64,000 nucleotides of DNA from Undibacterium sp. (GTDB taxonomy: Bacteria; Pseudomonadota; Gammaproteobacteria; Burkholderiales; Burkholderiaceae_D): contig JAUSNO010000016.1 of the NCBI GenBank assembly GCA_030645915.1, forward strand, positions 62,001 to 126,000. Reading direction: 5' to 3'. A program made the position numbers and the translations under genes. This document shows, piece after piece, positions 1 to 7,045 of this stretch (its first letter is position 1; each line of letters opens with the position of its first letter). Under the pieces are notes generated by a model. The model saw nothing but the letters and a program-made list of their open reading frames with translations. It was not told the DNA's origin and did no database searches.

Positions 1-1310
1 CTGACGGTAGCTGGTACTTCAAGCTGCTGCGCGAGGGCAAGAATATTTCCGAGATCCGCGACACGCTGATGTTTGGTGAATCGAGTACCGGCGACGTCGG
101 GCACGAAGGTTTTACCAAGGCGGCGGCTATGCCGGATACGGCCGAGGTCTGCGGTTGCAATGGTGTCTGCAAAGGCACCATCGTCAAGACCATCAAGGAA
201 AAAGGTTTGCTCACTTTGGATGAAGTGCGCAAGCACACCAAGGCATCGGCCTCTTGCGGCTCGTGTACTGGTCTGGTCGAACAGATTTTGATGTTTACGG
301 TTGGGTCGGATTACAGCGATAGCGCCAAAGTCAAAGCCATGTGCAGCTGTACTGATCACACCCATCAGGAAGTGCGCGATGCCATCAAGGCGCAAAAACT
401 GCTGACCGTGGCCGGCACCCAGAAGTTCATGGATTGGCGCACGCCAGACGGTTGCTCAAGCTGCCGTCCTGCGATCAATTACTACCTGATCTCGACCTGG
501 CCGCGTGAAGCCAAGGACGATCCGCAATCGCGTTACATCAACGAACGCTCGCACGCCAATATCCAGAAAGACGGCACTTACTCGGTGATCCCGCGCATGT
601 GGGGCGGCGAGACCAATGCCAGCGAATTGCGTCGTATTGCCGACGTGGTCGATAAGTTCAAGATCCCTACCGTCAAGGTCACCGGTGGCCAGCGTATCGA
701 TTTGCTGGGCGTAAAGAAAGAAGACTTGCGCGAAGTCTGGCACGATCTGGGCATGCCATCAGGCCTGGCTTACGCCAAGGGTTTGCGTACCGTGAAGACT
801 TGCGTCGGCAACGAATGGTGCCGCATGGGCACGCAAAACTCCACCCTGATGGGACAGCAGCTGGAACGCGAACTGGCGCGCATGTACGCACCGCACAAGG
901 TCAAGCTGGCAGTGTCAGGTTGCCCGCGTAATTGTGCCGAGGCAGGGATTAAGGACGTAGGCGTGATCGGGGTCGATTCGGGCTGGGAGATTTATGTCGG
1001 CGGTAACGGCGGCATCAAGACTGAAGTGGCGCAATTTTTCGTCAAGCTGAAAACGCATGAAGAAGTCATGGAATATACCGGCGCTTTCCTGCAACTGTAT
1101 CGCGAAGAGGGTTGGTATCTGGAGCGTACCGTGCATTACCTGGAACGCGTAGGCCTGGATCACGTCAAGCGCATCGTGCTTGACGATGCCGAGCGCCGCA
1201 AGGAGCTGTATGCCAACCTGCTGTTCGCGCTGGAAGGCGAGTCTGATCCATGGCATGAGCCTGAAAAGGCGCAGGTCGATACGCGTCAGTTTGAGATGCT
1301 GAGCGTTTAA
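1..1310 (+). CDS. nirB: Nitrite reductase (NADH) large subunit, 3' part
   Basis: This is the C-terminal 435 residues of the large subunit of cytoplasmic NADH-dependent assimilatory nitrite reductase, which reduces nitrite to ammonium. The frame is open from base 3, so the gene starts outside the window and the N-terminal FAD/NADH domains are not seen. Visible in order are a BFD-like [2Fe-2S] domain (CGCNGVCKGTI, then SCGSC), a second BFD-like Cys cluster (MCSCTDH, SSC), a nitrite/sulphite reductase ferredoxin-like half domain, and the siroheme-[4Fe-4S] ligands TCVGNEWC and SGCPRNC. nirD and nasA follow on the same strand, as in assimilatory nitrate operons. Identification is firm; only completeness is unknown. 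Confidence 0.96.
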   Translation, partial: DGSWYFKLLREGKNISEIRDTLMFGESSTGDVGHEGFTKAAAMPDTAEVCGCNGVCKGTIVKTIKEKGLLTLDEVRKHTKASASCGSCTGLVEQILMFTVGSDYSDSAKVKAMCSCTDHTHQEVRDAIKAQKLLTVAGTQKFMDWRTPDGCSSCRPAINYYLISTWPREAKDDPQSRYINERSHANIQKDGTYSVIPRMWGGETNASELRRIADVVDKFKIPTVKVTGGQRIDLLGVKKEDLREVWHDLGMPSGLAYAKGLRTVKTCVGNEWCRMGTQNSTLMGQQLERELARMYAPHKVKLAVSGCPRNCAEAGIKDVGVIGVDSGWEIYVGGNGGIKTEVAQFFVKLKTHEEVMEYTGAFLQLYREEGWYLERTVHYLERVGLDHVKRIVLDDAERRKELYANLLFALEGESDPWHEPEKAQVDTRQFEMLSV

Positions 1311-1317
1311 TTGTTTT

Positions 1318-1392
1318 GTAGGGTGCGCTATGCGCACCACGTGCTTCAACAAATGCAAGAGCGGTGCGCGATGGTTCACATAGGCACCCTAC
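1318..1392. repeat. Inverted repeat in nirB-nirD spacer
   Basis: The ends GTAGGGTGC (1318-1326) and GCACCCTAC (1384-1392) are perfect inverted repeats of 9 bp, with GGTGCGC/GCGCACC pairing also inside. From memory, short elements with GTAGGGTGC ends are common between genes in proteobacteria; this was not checked. It fills most of the nirB-nirD gap, so it would be transcribed as an RNA hairpin in the operon message. Confidence 0.7.
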
Positions 1393-1415
1393 GAGAAATA
1401 TTTTAAGGAAATATC

Positions 1416-1760
1416 ATGTCCCAGGAATGGAAAGTCATCTGTAAAGTGGAAGACATCCCGGTGTTAGGTGCGCGTGTGGTCGTGCGTAGTGCCAAGCCTG
1501 ATGTCGCTATCTTCAGAAACAGCGAAAACAAGATTTTTGCGTTGCTCGATAAATGTCCGCACAAAGGTGGCCCGCTGTCGCAGGGCATCGTTTTTGGCGA
1601 GAAAGTCGCCTGCCCCTTGCATAACTGGAATATCGAATTGCCGACCGGTTGTGCGGTCTCGCCGGATGAAGGCTGTACGCAAAAATTTGCCCTGAAGGTG
1701 GAGCAGGATCAGGTCTATCTGGATGCGCAAGAGTTACGTACATTGGCGTTAGACGCATAA
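1416..1760 (+). CDS. nirD: Nitrite reductase (NADH) small subunit
   Basis: A 114-residue Rieske-type [2Fe-2S] protein, the small subunit that pairs with NirB in cytoplasmic nitrite reduction to ammonium. The Rieske ligands are seen as CPHKGG (about residues 47-52) and CPLHNW (about 67-72). Length fits the NirD family. The ATG has a good ribosome site (AAGGAA, seven bases upstream). It lies 105 bp after nirB, with a palindromic repeat between them, and 118 bp before nasA, all on one strand, so co-transcription is likely. Confidence 0.95.
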   Translation: MSQEWKVICKVEDIPVLGARVVVRSAKPDVAIFRNSENKIFALLDKCPHKGGPLSQGIVFGEKVACPLHNWNIELPTGCAVSPDEGCTQKFALKVEQDQVYLDAQELRTLALDA

Positions 1761-1770
1761 AGAAAACAAC

Positions 1771-1849
1771 ATACTCCCCTATTATTTCTAATAAATTGCT
1801 CAATCACGCATATAAAACGTGCGACATTGAAAAATACTAGAGGGGGTAT
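1771..1849 (+). promoter_or_regulatory. Possible structured leader before nasA
   Basis: Bases 1771-1778 can pair with 1842-1849 (ATACTCCC against GGGGGTAT, with one G-U pair), enclosing a second hairpin formed by TCAAT-CACG (1800-1808) and CGTG...ATTGA (1818-1830). The structure ends 29 bases before the nasA ATG. It could be a leader that controls nasA within the operon, or an mRNA processing hairpin. I recognise no known riboswitch or ANTAR-type consensus in it. Confidence 0.3.
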
Positions 1850-1878
1850 AAAAATTTGATTGTACAAAGGGCTTGCAT

Positions 1879-4632
1879 ATGACTGAAACCAAAGCCACCT
1901 GTTGTTACTGCGGCGTGGGCTGTGGTGTGCTGATACAGAGCGATGGCCGGCAAGTGCTGGGCGTGCGCGGCGATCCCGACCATCCGGCCAATTTTGGCCG
2001 CCTGTGCAGCAAGGGCAGCACGCTGCATCTATCGGCACAGCCCAACATACAAAAACAAGTGCGCGCGCTGTATCCCGAGATGCGCACTAGCCGTGATGTA
2101 CCGCGCGTGCGTGCCGATTGGGATCTCACGCTGGACTTCATGGCGCAGCAATTTGCCGACACGATCAAGCAGCATGGGCCGGACAGTGTGGCCTTTTATA
2201 TTTCTGGCCAGTTGCTGACCGAGGATTACTACGTCTTCAACAAGCTCGCCAAGGGCCTGATCGGCACCAATAATATCGACAGCAATTCGCGTCTGTGCAT
2301 GTCCAGCGCGGTCGCCGGTTACAAGCAGACCCTGGGTGCCGATGCGCCGCCGGCTTGTTATGAAGATCTTGAGCTGGCCGAGGTGATTTTTATCGTCGGC
2401 TCCAACACCGCCTACGCCCATCCTATCCTGTATCGCCGGATAGAAGATGCCAGAAAAAACAATCCAAATCTTAAAGTCATCGTGGCAGACCCGCGCCGTA
2501 CCGATACCGCGCGCGAAGCCGATCTGTTCCTGGCGATCTTGCCCGGCACCGACGTCGCGCTGTTCAACGGTATGCTGCATCTGTGCCTGTGGGAAGACCT
2601 GATCGATACCGCCTACATCGCCGAACACACCGAAGGCTTTGCCGAACTCAAGCAAACCGTGCGTGACTACACGCCGGCGTTTGTCGCGCAAACCTGCGGC
2701 ATTAGCGAGGCCGATTTAACGCAGGCCGCGCGCTGGTTCGGACTATCCAAAGCCACACTCTCGCTGTATTGCCAGGGCCTGAATCAATCGGCCTCCGGCA
2801 CGGCTAAAAACGCCGCACTGATCAACCTGCATCTGGCCACGCACCAGATCGGCAAGCTCGGCGCCGGGCCGTTCTCGCTTACTGGTCAACCCAATGCCAT
2901 GGGCGGGCGCGAAGTCGGCGGCATGGCTAACCTGATGTCCGGCCATCGCGATCTCGCCAACGCAGAACACCGCGCAGAAATCGCCAAATTATGGGGCGTG
3001 CACGATGTGCCCGCCACTCCCGGCAAAACCGCAGTGGAAATGTTTGAAGCCGTGCGTCAGGGCGAGATCAAGATCATCTGGATCGTCTGCACCAACCCCG
3101 CGCAATCCATGCCCGAGCAAAACCTGATCCGCGAGGCATTGAACAAGGCCGAGCTGGTGATCGTGCAAGAAGCGTATGGCAGCACCGCCACCGTGCCATA
3201 TGCCGACATCCTTTTGCCGGCCACCACCTGGTCAGAAAAATCCGGCACCGTCACCAATTCAGAGCGCCGCATCACGCGCGTCAATGCGGCAATTGAGGCG
3301 CCGGGCGAGACCAGGCACGATTGGGAAATAGCTACCGCCTTTGCGCAAAAACTGGAAGCCCTGATGGCGCGGGAAAAAAGTATTTTTCCTTACCTGACCC
3401 CGGAACACATCTGGAATGAACACCGCGAAAGCACCCGCGGTCGCGATCTCGACATCACCGGTTTGTCCTACCAGATTTTAGAGACCAGGGGCGCGCAGCA
3501 ATGGCCTTATCCGACCGGTGCCAGCGAGGGTAAAAAGCGCTTATACGAAGACGGCATTTTCCCGACTGCCAGCGGCCGCGCCAGGTTCGTCAACACGGTG
3601 TACCAGGCAGTGGCAGACAAGGTCGATCCGCGCCATCCGTTCTCGCTCAACACCGGCCGTCTGCGCGATCAGTGGCATGGCATGAGCCGCACCGGCACGG
3701 TCGCGCAATTGTTTTCGCATGTGGCGGAACCTGGCATCAATATGGCGCGCCAGGATATGGACAGGCGCTTCCTGAAAAACGGCGATCTGGTGCACGTCAC
3801 CAACAGGCGCGGCTCACAGATTTTTTCGGTGAGCGAGAGCGACGAGATGCGCGCAGGCCAGGTCTTTGTCGCCATGCACTGGGGCGAAGAATATGTGTCG
3901 GGGCGAGGCCATGGCAGCAATTTCAGTGTCGGGGTCAATGCCTTGACCTCTCCAGCCATCGATCCGGTGTCAAAGCAGCCGGAACTCAAGCACGCCGCCG
4001 TCAAGATACTGAAGGCAGACTTGCCCTGGCGTTTTCTCGCTTTCGGCTGGGTCGATAGCGCACAGGCACTCAGCCTGCAGCAAGCCTTGCGCCCCTTCAT
4101 GCGCGAGTTCGCCTACGCCTCCTGCGTACCATTTGGCCGCGACAAGGTAGGCGTGTTATTTCGCGCCGCAGACGATTACGCTGCCGCACCAGAACTGCTG
4201 CAAAAGATAGAAAACCTGTTCGGCATCCACGGCGCGCAGGTCTTGCGCTACGACGACAGCAGGCGCGGCAACGCAAGGCATATCCTGGTCAAGGACGGCG
4301 CACTGGCTGCGGTGTCATTAGCCGGCGATATCTCGGCCGAGAGCTGGCTCAAGGCCTATCTGCTCGATCAGCAACCGGTAGCCAAGTTAGGTCGCATGCT
4401 GCTGATGCCAAGCACCAGCGCCCCGCAAGGCTTCAAGCCACGCGGCAAGGTGGTTTGCACTTGCCTGAATGTGGCCGATACCGAGATTAATTCGGCGCTG
4501 GAGACACTTAATGGATCGCCGGTCGATGTGCTGGCGGGCTTGCAGTCGCGCTTGAAGTGCGGGACAAATTGCGGCTCTTGCGTGCCTGAGCTGAAGAAGA
4601 TGATCCTGGTCAGAAATCAGGTCGCGGCCTAG
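1879..4632 (+). CDS. nasA: Assimilatory nitrate reductase, catalytic subunit
   Basis: A 917-residue cytoplasmic molybdenum (bis-MGD) nitrate reductase that makes nitrite for NirBD. The N-terminal [4Fe-4S] site is CCYCGVGC with a fourth Cys in RLCSKG (about residue 47). The molybdopterin oxidoreductase domain covers roughly 50-560 and the molydopterin dinucleotide-binding domain about 590-700. The C-terminal BFD-like [2Fe-2S] domain has CTCLN and KCGTNCGSC (about 860-905). No Tat signal is seen, as expected for the Nas type. The ATG at 1879 is preferred over an upstream TTG at 1873 because AAAGGG lies seven bases upstream. No flavoprotein electron-donor subunit (NasC-like) follows, so electrons may come from a ferredoxin or from a gene elsewhere. 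Confidence 0.95.
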   Translation: MTETKATCCYCGVGCGVLIQSDGRQVLGVRGDPDHPANFGRLCSKGSTLHLSAQPNIQKQVRALYPEMRTSRDVPRVRADWDLTLDFMAQQFADTIKQHGPDSVAFYISGQLLTEDYYVFNKLAKGLIGTNNIDSNSRLCMSSAVAGYKQTLGADAPPACYEDLELAEVIFIVGSNTAYAHPILYRRIEDARKNNPNLKVIVADPRRTDTAREADLFLAILPGTDVALFNGMLHLCLWEDLIDTAYIAEHTEGFAELKQTVRDYTPAFVAQTCGISEADLTQAARWFGLSKATLSLYCQGLNQSASGTAKNAALINLHLATHQIGKLGAGPFSLTGQPNAMGGREVGGMANLMSGHRDLANAEHRAEIAKLWGVHDVPATPGKTAVEMFEAVRQGEIKIIWIVCTNPAQSMPEQNLIREALNKAELVIVQEAYGSTATVPYADILLPATTWSEKSGTVTNSERRITRVNAAIEAPGETRHDWEIATAFAQKLEALMAREKSIFPYLTPEHIWNEHRESTRGRDLDITGLSYQILETRGAQQWPYPTGASEGKKRLYEDGIFPTASGRARFVNTVYQAVADKVDPRHPFSLNTGRLRDQWHGMSRTGTVAQLFSHVAEPGINMARQDMDRRFLKNGDLVHVTNRRGSQIFSVSESDEMRAGQVFVAMHWGEEYVSGRGHGSNFSVGVNALTSPAIDPVSKQPELKHAAVKILKADLPWRFLAFGWVDSAQALSLQQALRPFMREFAYASCVPFGRDKVGVLFRAADDYAAAPELLQKIENLFGIHGAQVLRYDDSRRGNARHILVKDGALAAVSLAGDISAESWLKAYLLDQQPVAKLGRMLLMPSTSAPQGFKPRGKVVCTCLNVADTEINSALETLNGSPVDVLAGLQSRLKCGTNCGSCVPELKKMILVRNQVAA

Positions 4633-4640
4633 GGTTTACT

Positions 4641-4732
4641 CCCTTCTCCCGCTTGCGGGAGAAGGGCAGGGGATGAGGGTGATCGCAATATGTGCTTGTA
4701 ATGAGTTCGTAAGCTGGGATGCAATCCCAGCT
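4641..4732. repeat. Two strong hairpins after nasA
   Basis: The first is a perfect stem with 12-bp arms (CCCTTCTCCCGC/GCGGGAGAAGGG, 4641-4666, TT loop). The second has 9-bp arms AGCTGGGAT/ATCCCAGCT (4712-4732). They lie just after the nasA stop and could end or protect its message, although neither has a clear T run. A decayed form of the first element seems present at about 10838-10879 (CCTTCTGCC...GGCGGGAGAAGG). That suggests a dispersed repeat and not a dedicated terminator. Confidence 0.7.
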
Positions 4733-4802
4733 TTGTTCGTATGTATTTTGGATTCTGGTTTGGAAAGCCGTCGCACTTCGTGGAACCAAGCCGGGAATGG
4801 CC

Positions 4803-5005
4803 CGGCGGCCACTCACTTTTCTTTGCTTCGCCAAAGAAAAAGTAAGCCAAAGAAGGGGGCCGCCGAGGTGCGACCGCAGACTTGCCCTTCGGGTTCCCGT
4901 TTATGCGCTGCAAAAAATGGGAAAAGTCCGAAACTCGCTGCCCTTGCAGGGCGCATATCCGCTTGTAAGCGGATACCGTTACGCAGGCGTGATGCATGCA
5001 TCACG
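4803..5005. repeat. Hairpin-dense intergenic element
   Basis: A run of nested inverted repeats: CGGCGGCC (4803-4810) with GGCCGCCG (4858-4865) enclosing TTTTCTTTG/CAAAGAAAA (4817-4840); TATCCGCTT/AAGCGGATA (4956-4975); and a perfect 18-bp palindrome at 4988-5005 centred on GCATGC. Open frames here encode Lys/Arg-rich low-complexity peptides such as FLCFAKEKVS, a pattern I recall from spurious hypothetical proteins in related genomes. I therefore treat it as repeat DNA and not a gene. No gene is supported between 4633 and 5373. Confidence 0.6.
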
Positions 5006-5187
5006 AAACCCCTGCTACACCTCAAACAACGGACCTTTCTGATCCATTTTCTGCAGCACACAAACGGCTGCGTCCCAAGCGGTTGAAGATCAACAGCAAC
5101 GACAAATTCAAAAACAACCGCAACCGCAACCGCAATTTCATCATGTCCGCCACCGCATTCACAATTCTCAAAAAGCACCCCTACCAC

Positions 5188-5248
5188 CACGCACTATCCA
5201 TGAGGGTTTGCGAGCACATCGCCTGAAAACCCGCATGGATAGTGCGTG
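5188..5248. repeat. Palindromic repeat family, copy 1
   Basis: Arms CACGCACTATCCATG (5188-5202) and CATGGATAGTGCGTG (5234-5248) are perfect 15-bp inverted repeats, and an inner GGGTTT/AAACCC pair extends the stem. It lies between nasA and the lipoprotein gene. It is one of at least seven related intergenic palindromes in the window. Confidence 0.85.
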
Positions 5249-5373
5249 CTGGGCCTATGCCTTTTTCATTATTTAACATGAGCAAATCTGTCATCCGGCG
5301 GTGTGAGAATTATCAACTTTCCTGTCGCTGAACGGCGCAAAGTAAGCGCACTATCGGCTGGTGGGGTGATGTC

Positions 5374-6183
5374 ATGAGAGCTAAGTTGCTGCGCGCTTCA
5401 GCGCAATCCGTGTTGATTGCGATGTGCTTGTCTTTGCTTGGCTGCGGCGGCGGCGGGGGTGATCCTGGCGCTCGTACCGGCACCCTGGATGATGCACCGC
5501 CTGTGGTATCGGCACCCGGCGGTTTGTATGTCGGGTATTTTCAGGAAGATCCTGCCGGCAATCCAGAAGATCCCGAGGCCGGTGCTTTTGCTGTGAAGAT
5601 TCCCGAAGCGGATGGCGCTTTGTCCGGCAGCATGTATTTTACTTATGTCGATTGCCAGAGCCGTAACGCGGGCAGTGTTGCCGGCAGTAAGACCGGCAAT
5701 GCCTTAGCCGGAACCTGGTCGGCTATCATCGACAATAGCGCGCAGTCGGGTACGTTTAGCGGCGCTTACTCTAGCGCTGGCGGCGCTTACGCCGGTGTCT
5801 ACGTTAACGCCGATGGCAAGCAGTTTAAAAATGTCGCCGGTTGCCTGCAGCATTCTCTGGCGGCCAACGGTAGCTGGGCGGTGTTTCCGGTTGAGCAGAA
5901 TCAGCCTTCTTCTTTTGCGTTGTCGGTAGCGGGTACGGCCGTGTCGTGGACTGCCACTGCCGGGTCGAGTTCTGCCCTCGTGTATGTCATCGACTCGACC
6001 GCGGCGCTTGCCGGTAGCAGCAATTCTGTGGTGTTTCAGAACTTGTTTTCTGGTACTGGCAGCAGCTTCAGTCTGGCTACCGTGGGTCTCGTCAAGGGCA
6101 AGGAATATATCGTTGCGGTGATGCTGAGCGACGGCGGCGCTGTACGCAAGGCATTCGGCAGCAAGCGCTTTATCGCGCCTTAG
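5374..6183 (+). CDS. Predicted lipoprotein, unknown function
   Basis: I do not recognise this 269-residue protein. It starts with a signal peptide ending in a lipobox (LSLLGCGGGGG, Cys at about residue 24), so it should be a lipid-anchored envelope protein. The mature part is rich in Gly, Ser and Ala, with about residues 45-155 reading like a repeated beta-strand domain (GGLYVGYF, SGSMYFTYV, GTFSGAYSSAGGAYAG) and a second Ser-rich domain at about 165-265. The start is supported by GGTGGGGTG just upstream. It stands alone between a repeat-rich spacer and a convergent membrane-protein gene, so context gives no function. Confidence 0.75.
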   Translation: MRAKLLRASAQSVLIAMCLSLLGCGGGGGDPGARTGTLDDAPPVVSAPGGLYVGYFQEDPAGNPEDPEAGAFAVKIPEADGALSGSMYFTYVDCQSRNAGSVAGSKTGNALAGTWSAIIDNSAQSGTFSGAYSSAGGAYAGVYVNADGKQFKNVAGCLQHSLAANGSWAVFPVEQNQPSSFALSVAGTAVSWTATAGSSSALVYVIDSTAALAGSSNSVVFQNLFSGTGSSFSLATVGLVKGKEYIVAVMLSDGGAVRKAFGSKRFIAP

Positions 6184-6216
6184 CGGTGCCTTGCGTAAAT
6201 ACAGGGCGGGCTTTGT

Positions 6217-6888
6217 TTACGACGTTGTGGTTTTACTGCCGGGCAGCTGTTGCATCTGTCTATCTTGCACTCTTGAAAAGAACAGCAAGGCCGTGACGGC
6301 ACCGATCAGTGCATAGAACATGTCCGATTGCGTATCCCACTGGTCGCCCTGCGTACCGAGGAATTCATCCGCGCCTTGCCCCATCGCCAGGGCAGCGCCC
6401 CATTCGATAAATTCGTAAGTCGCGCTGATGGCCAGCACGATGCTGACGACGATGAAGGCCAGCATTTTTTTGCCGCGCACGTACTCGCCGCGGATCAAAA
6501 TCTCGCGCGCGACCAGGGCGGGTACCAGGCCCTGGAAGAAGTGGCCGATCTTGTCGTAGGGGTTGCGGCTCAGATGTAGCAGATCGGCAATCTCAAAGCC
6601 CAGCGGCACGCGGGCGTAGGTGTAGGCGCCACCCAGCATTAGTACGGCGGCGTGGGCGAAAATGCCGATGTACAGCAGGGTGCTTAAGGGGAAGCTGCGG
6701 TAAGTGGCAAACAGGATAGGCAGCGCAATCAAGACCGGGAATATTTCCAGCACCCAGGTGGCGCGGTCATACGGTTGCCAGCCTGAGATGGCCAGCAAGG
6801 CCAGTAATGCGCAACAGGCGAGCAGCAAGGCTTTGGTTCTGGATGGTTGTGTCACGCGGTTGGGGTCGATGTAATCAGCTTGTTTCAT
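6217..6888 (-). CDS. DUF2238 / YjdF-type membrane protein
   Basis: A 223-residue inner-membrane protein with about six hydrophobic segments. It matches the DUF2238 (YjdF) family by length and motifs, including YDKIGHFFQG (about residues 110-119), YEFIEWG (about 158-164) and GDQWDTQSDM (about 181-190), whose conserved acidic and His residues are typical. The family's function is not established. It lies after pulA on the same strand, but a strong terminator separates them, so it is probably transcribed on its own. Confidence 0.8.
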   Translation of the reverse strand: MKQADYIDPNRVTQPSRTKALLLACCALLALLAISGWQPYDRATWVLEIFPVLIALPILFATYRSFPLSTLLYIGIFAHAAVLMLGGAYTYARVPLGFEIADLLHLSRNPYDKIGHFFQGLVPALVAREILIRGEYVRGKKMLAFIVVSIVLAISATYEFIEWGAALAMGQGADEFLGTQGDQWDTQSDMFYALIGAVTALLFFSRVQDRQMQQLPGSKTTTS

Positions 6889-6990
6889 GGTGGGCTTCTG
6901 TCAAAGTTTGCGGTTAATCTGGTTAACAAGGTAAGGCGATTGTCGCTCGAAATCAGCCTGCGATGCAATGCCCGTGTTAACTCCAGGTGC

Positions 6991-7028
6991 AAAGAAAAAA
7001 AGCCAGGCCATCACTGGCCCGGCCTTTT
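6991..7028 (-). terminator. Rho-independent terminator after pulA
   Basis: Arms GCCAGGCCA (7002-7010) and TGGCCCGGC (7015-7023) pair with one mismatch around a TCAC loop. On the minus strand the stem is followed by a long T run, from the A-rich 6991-7001. It sits 18 bases past the pulA stop. Confidence 0.85.
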
Positions 7029-7045
7029 TCATAGTAGAAGCAAAT

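Noticed and set aside
4673-5086. Overlapping open frames of about 107-137 codons on both strands in the nasA-lipoprotein gap
   Set aside because: They run through nested hairpin repeats, encode Lys/Arg-rich low-complexity sequence, overlap one another and have no convincing ribosome sites.
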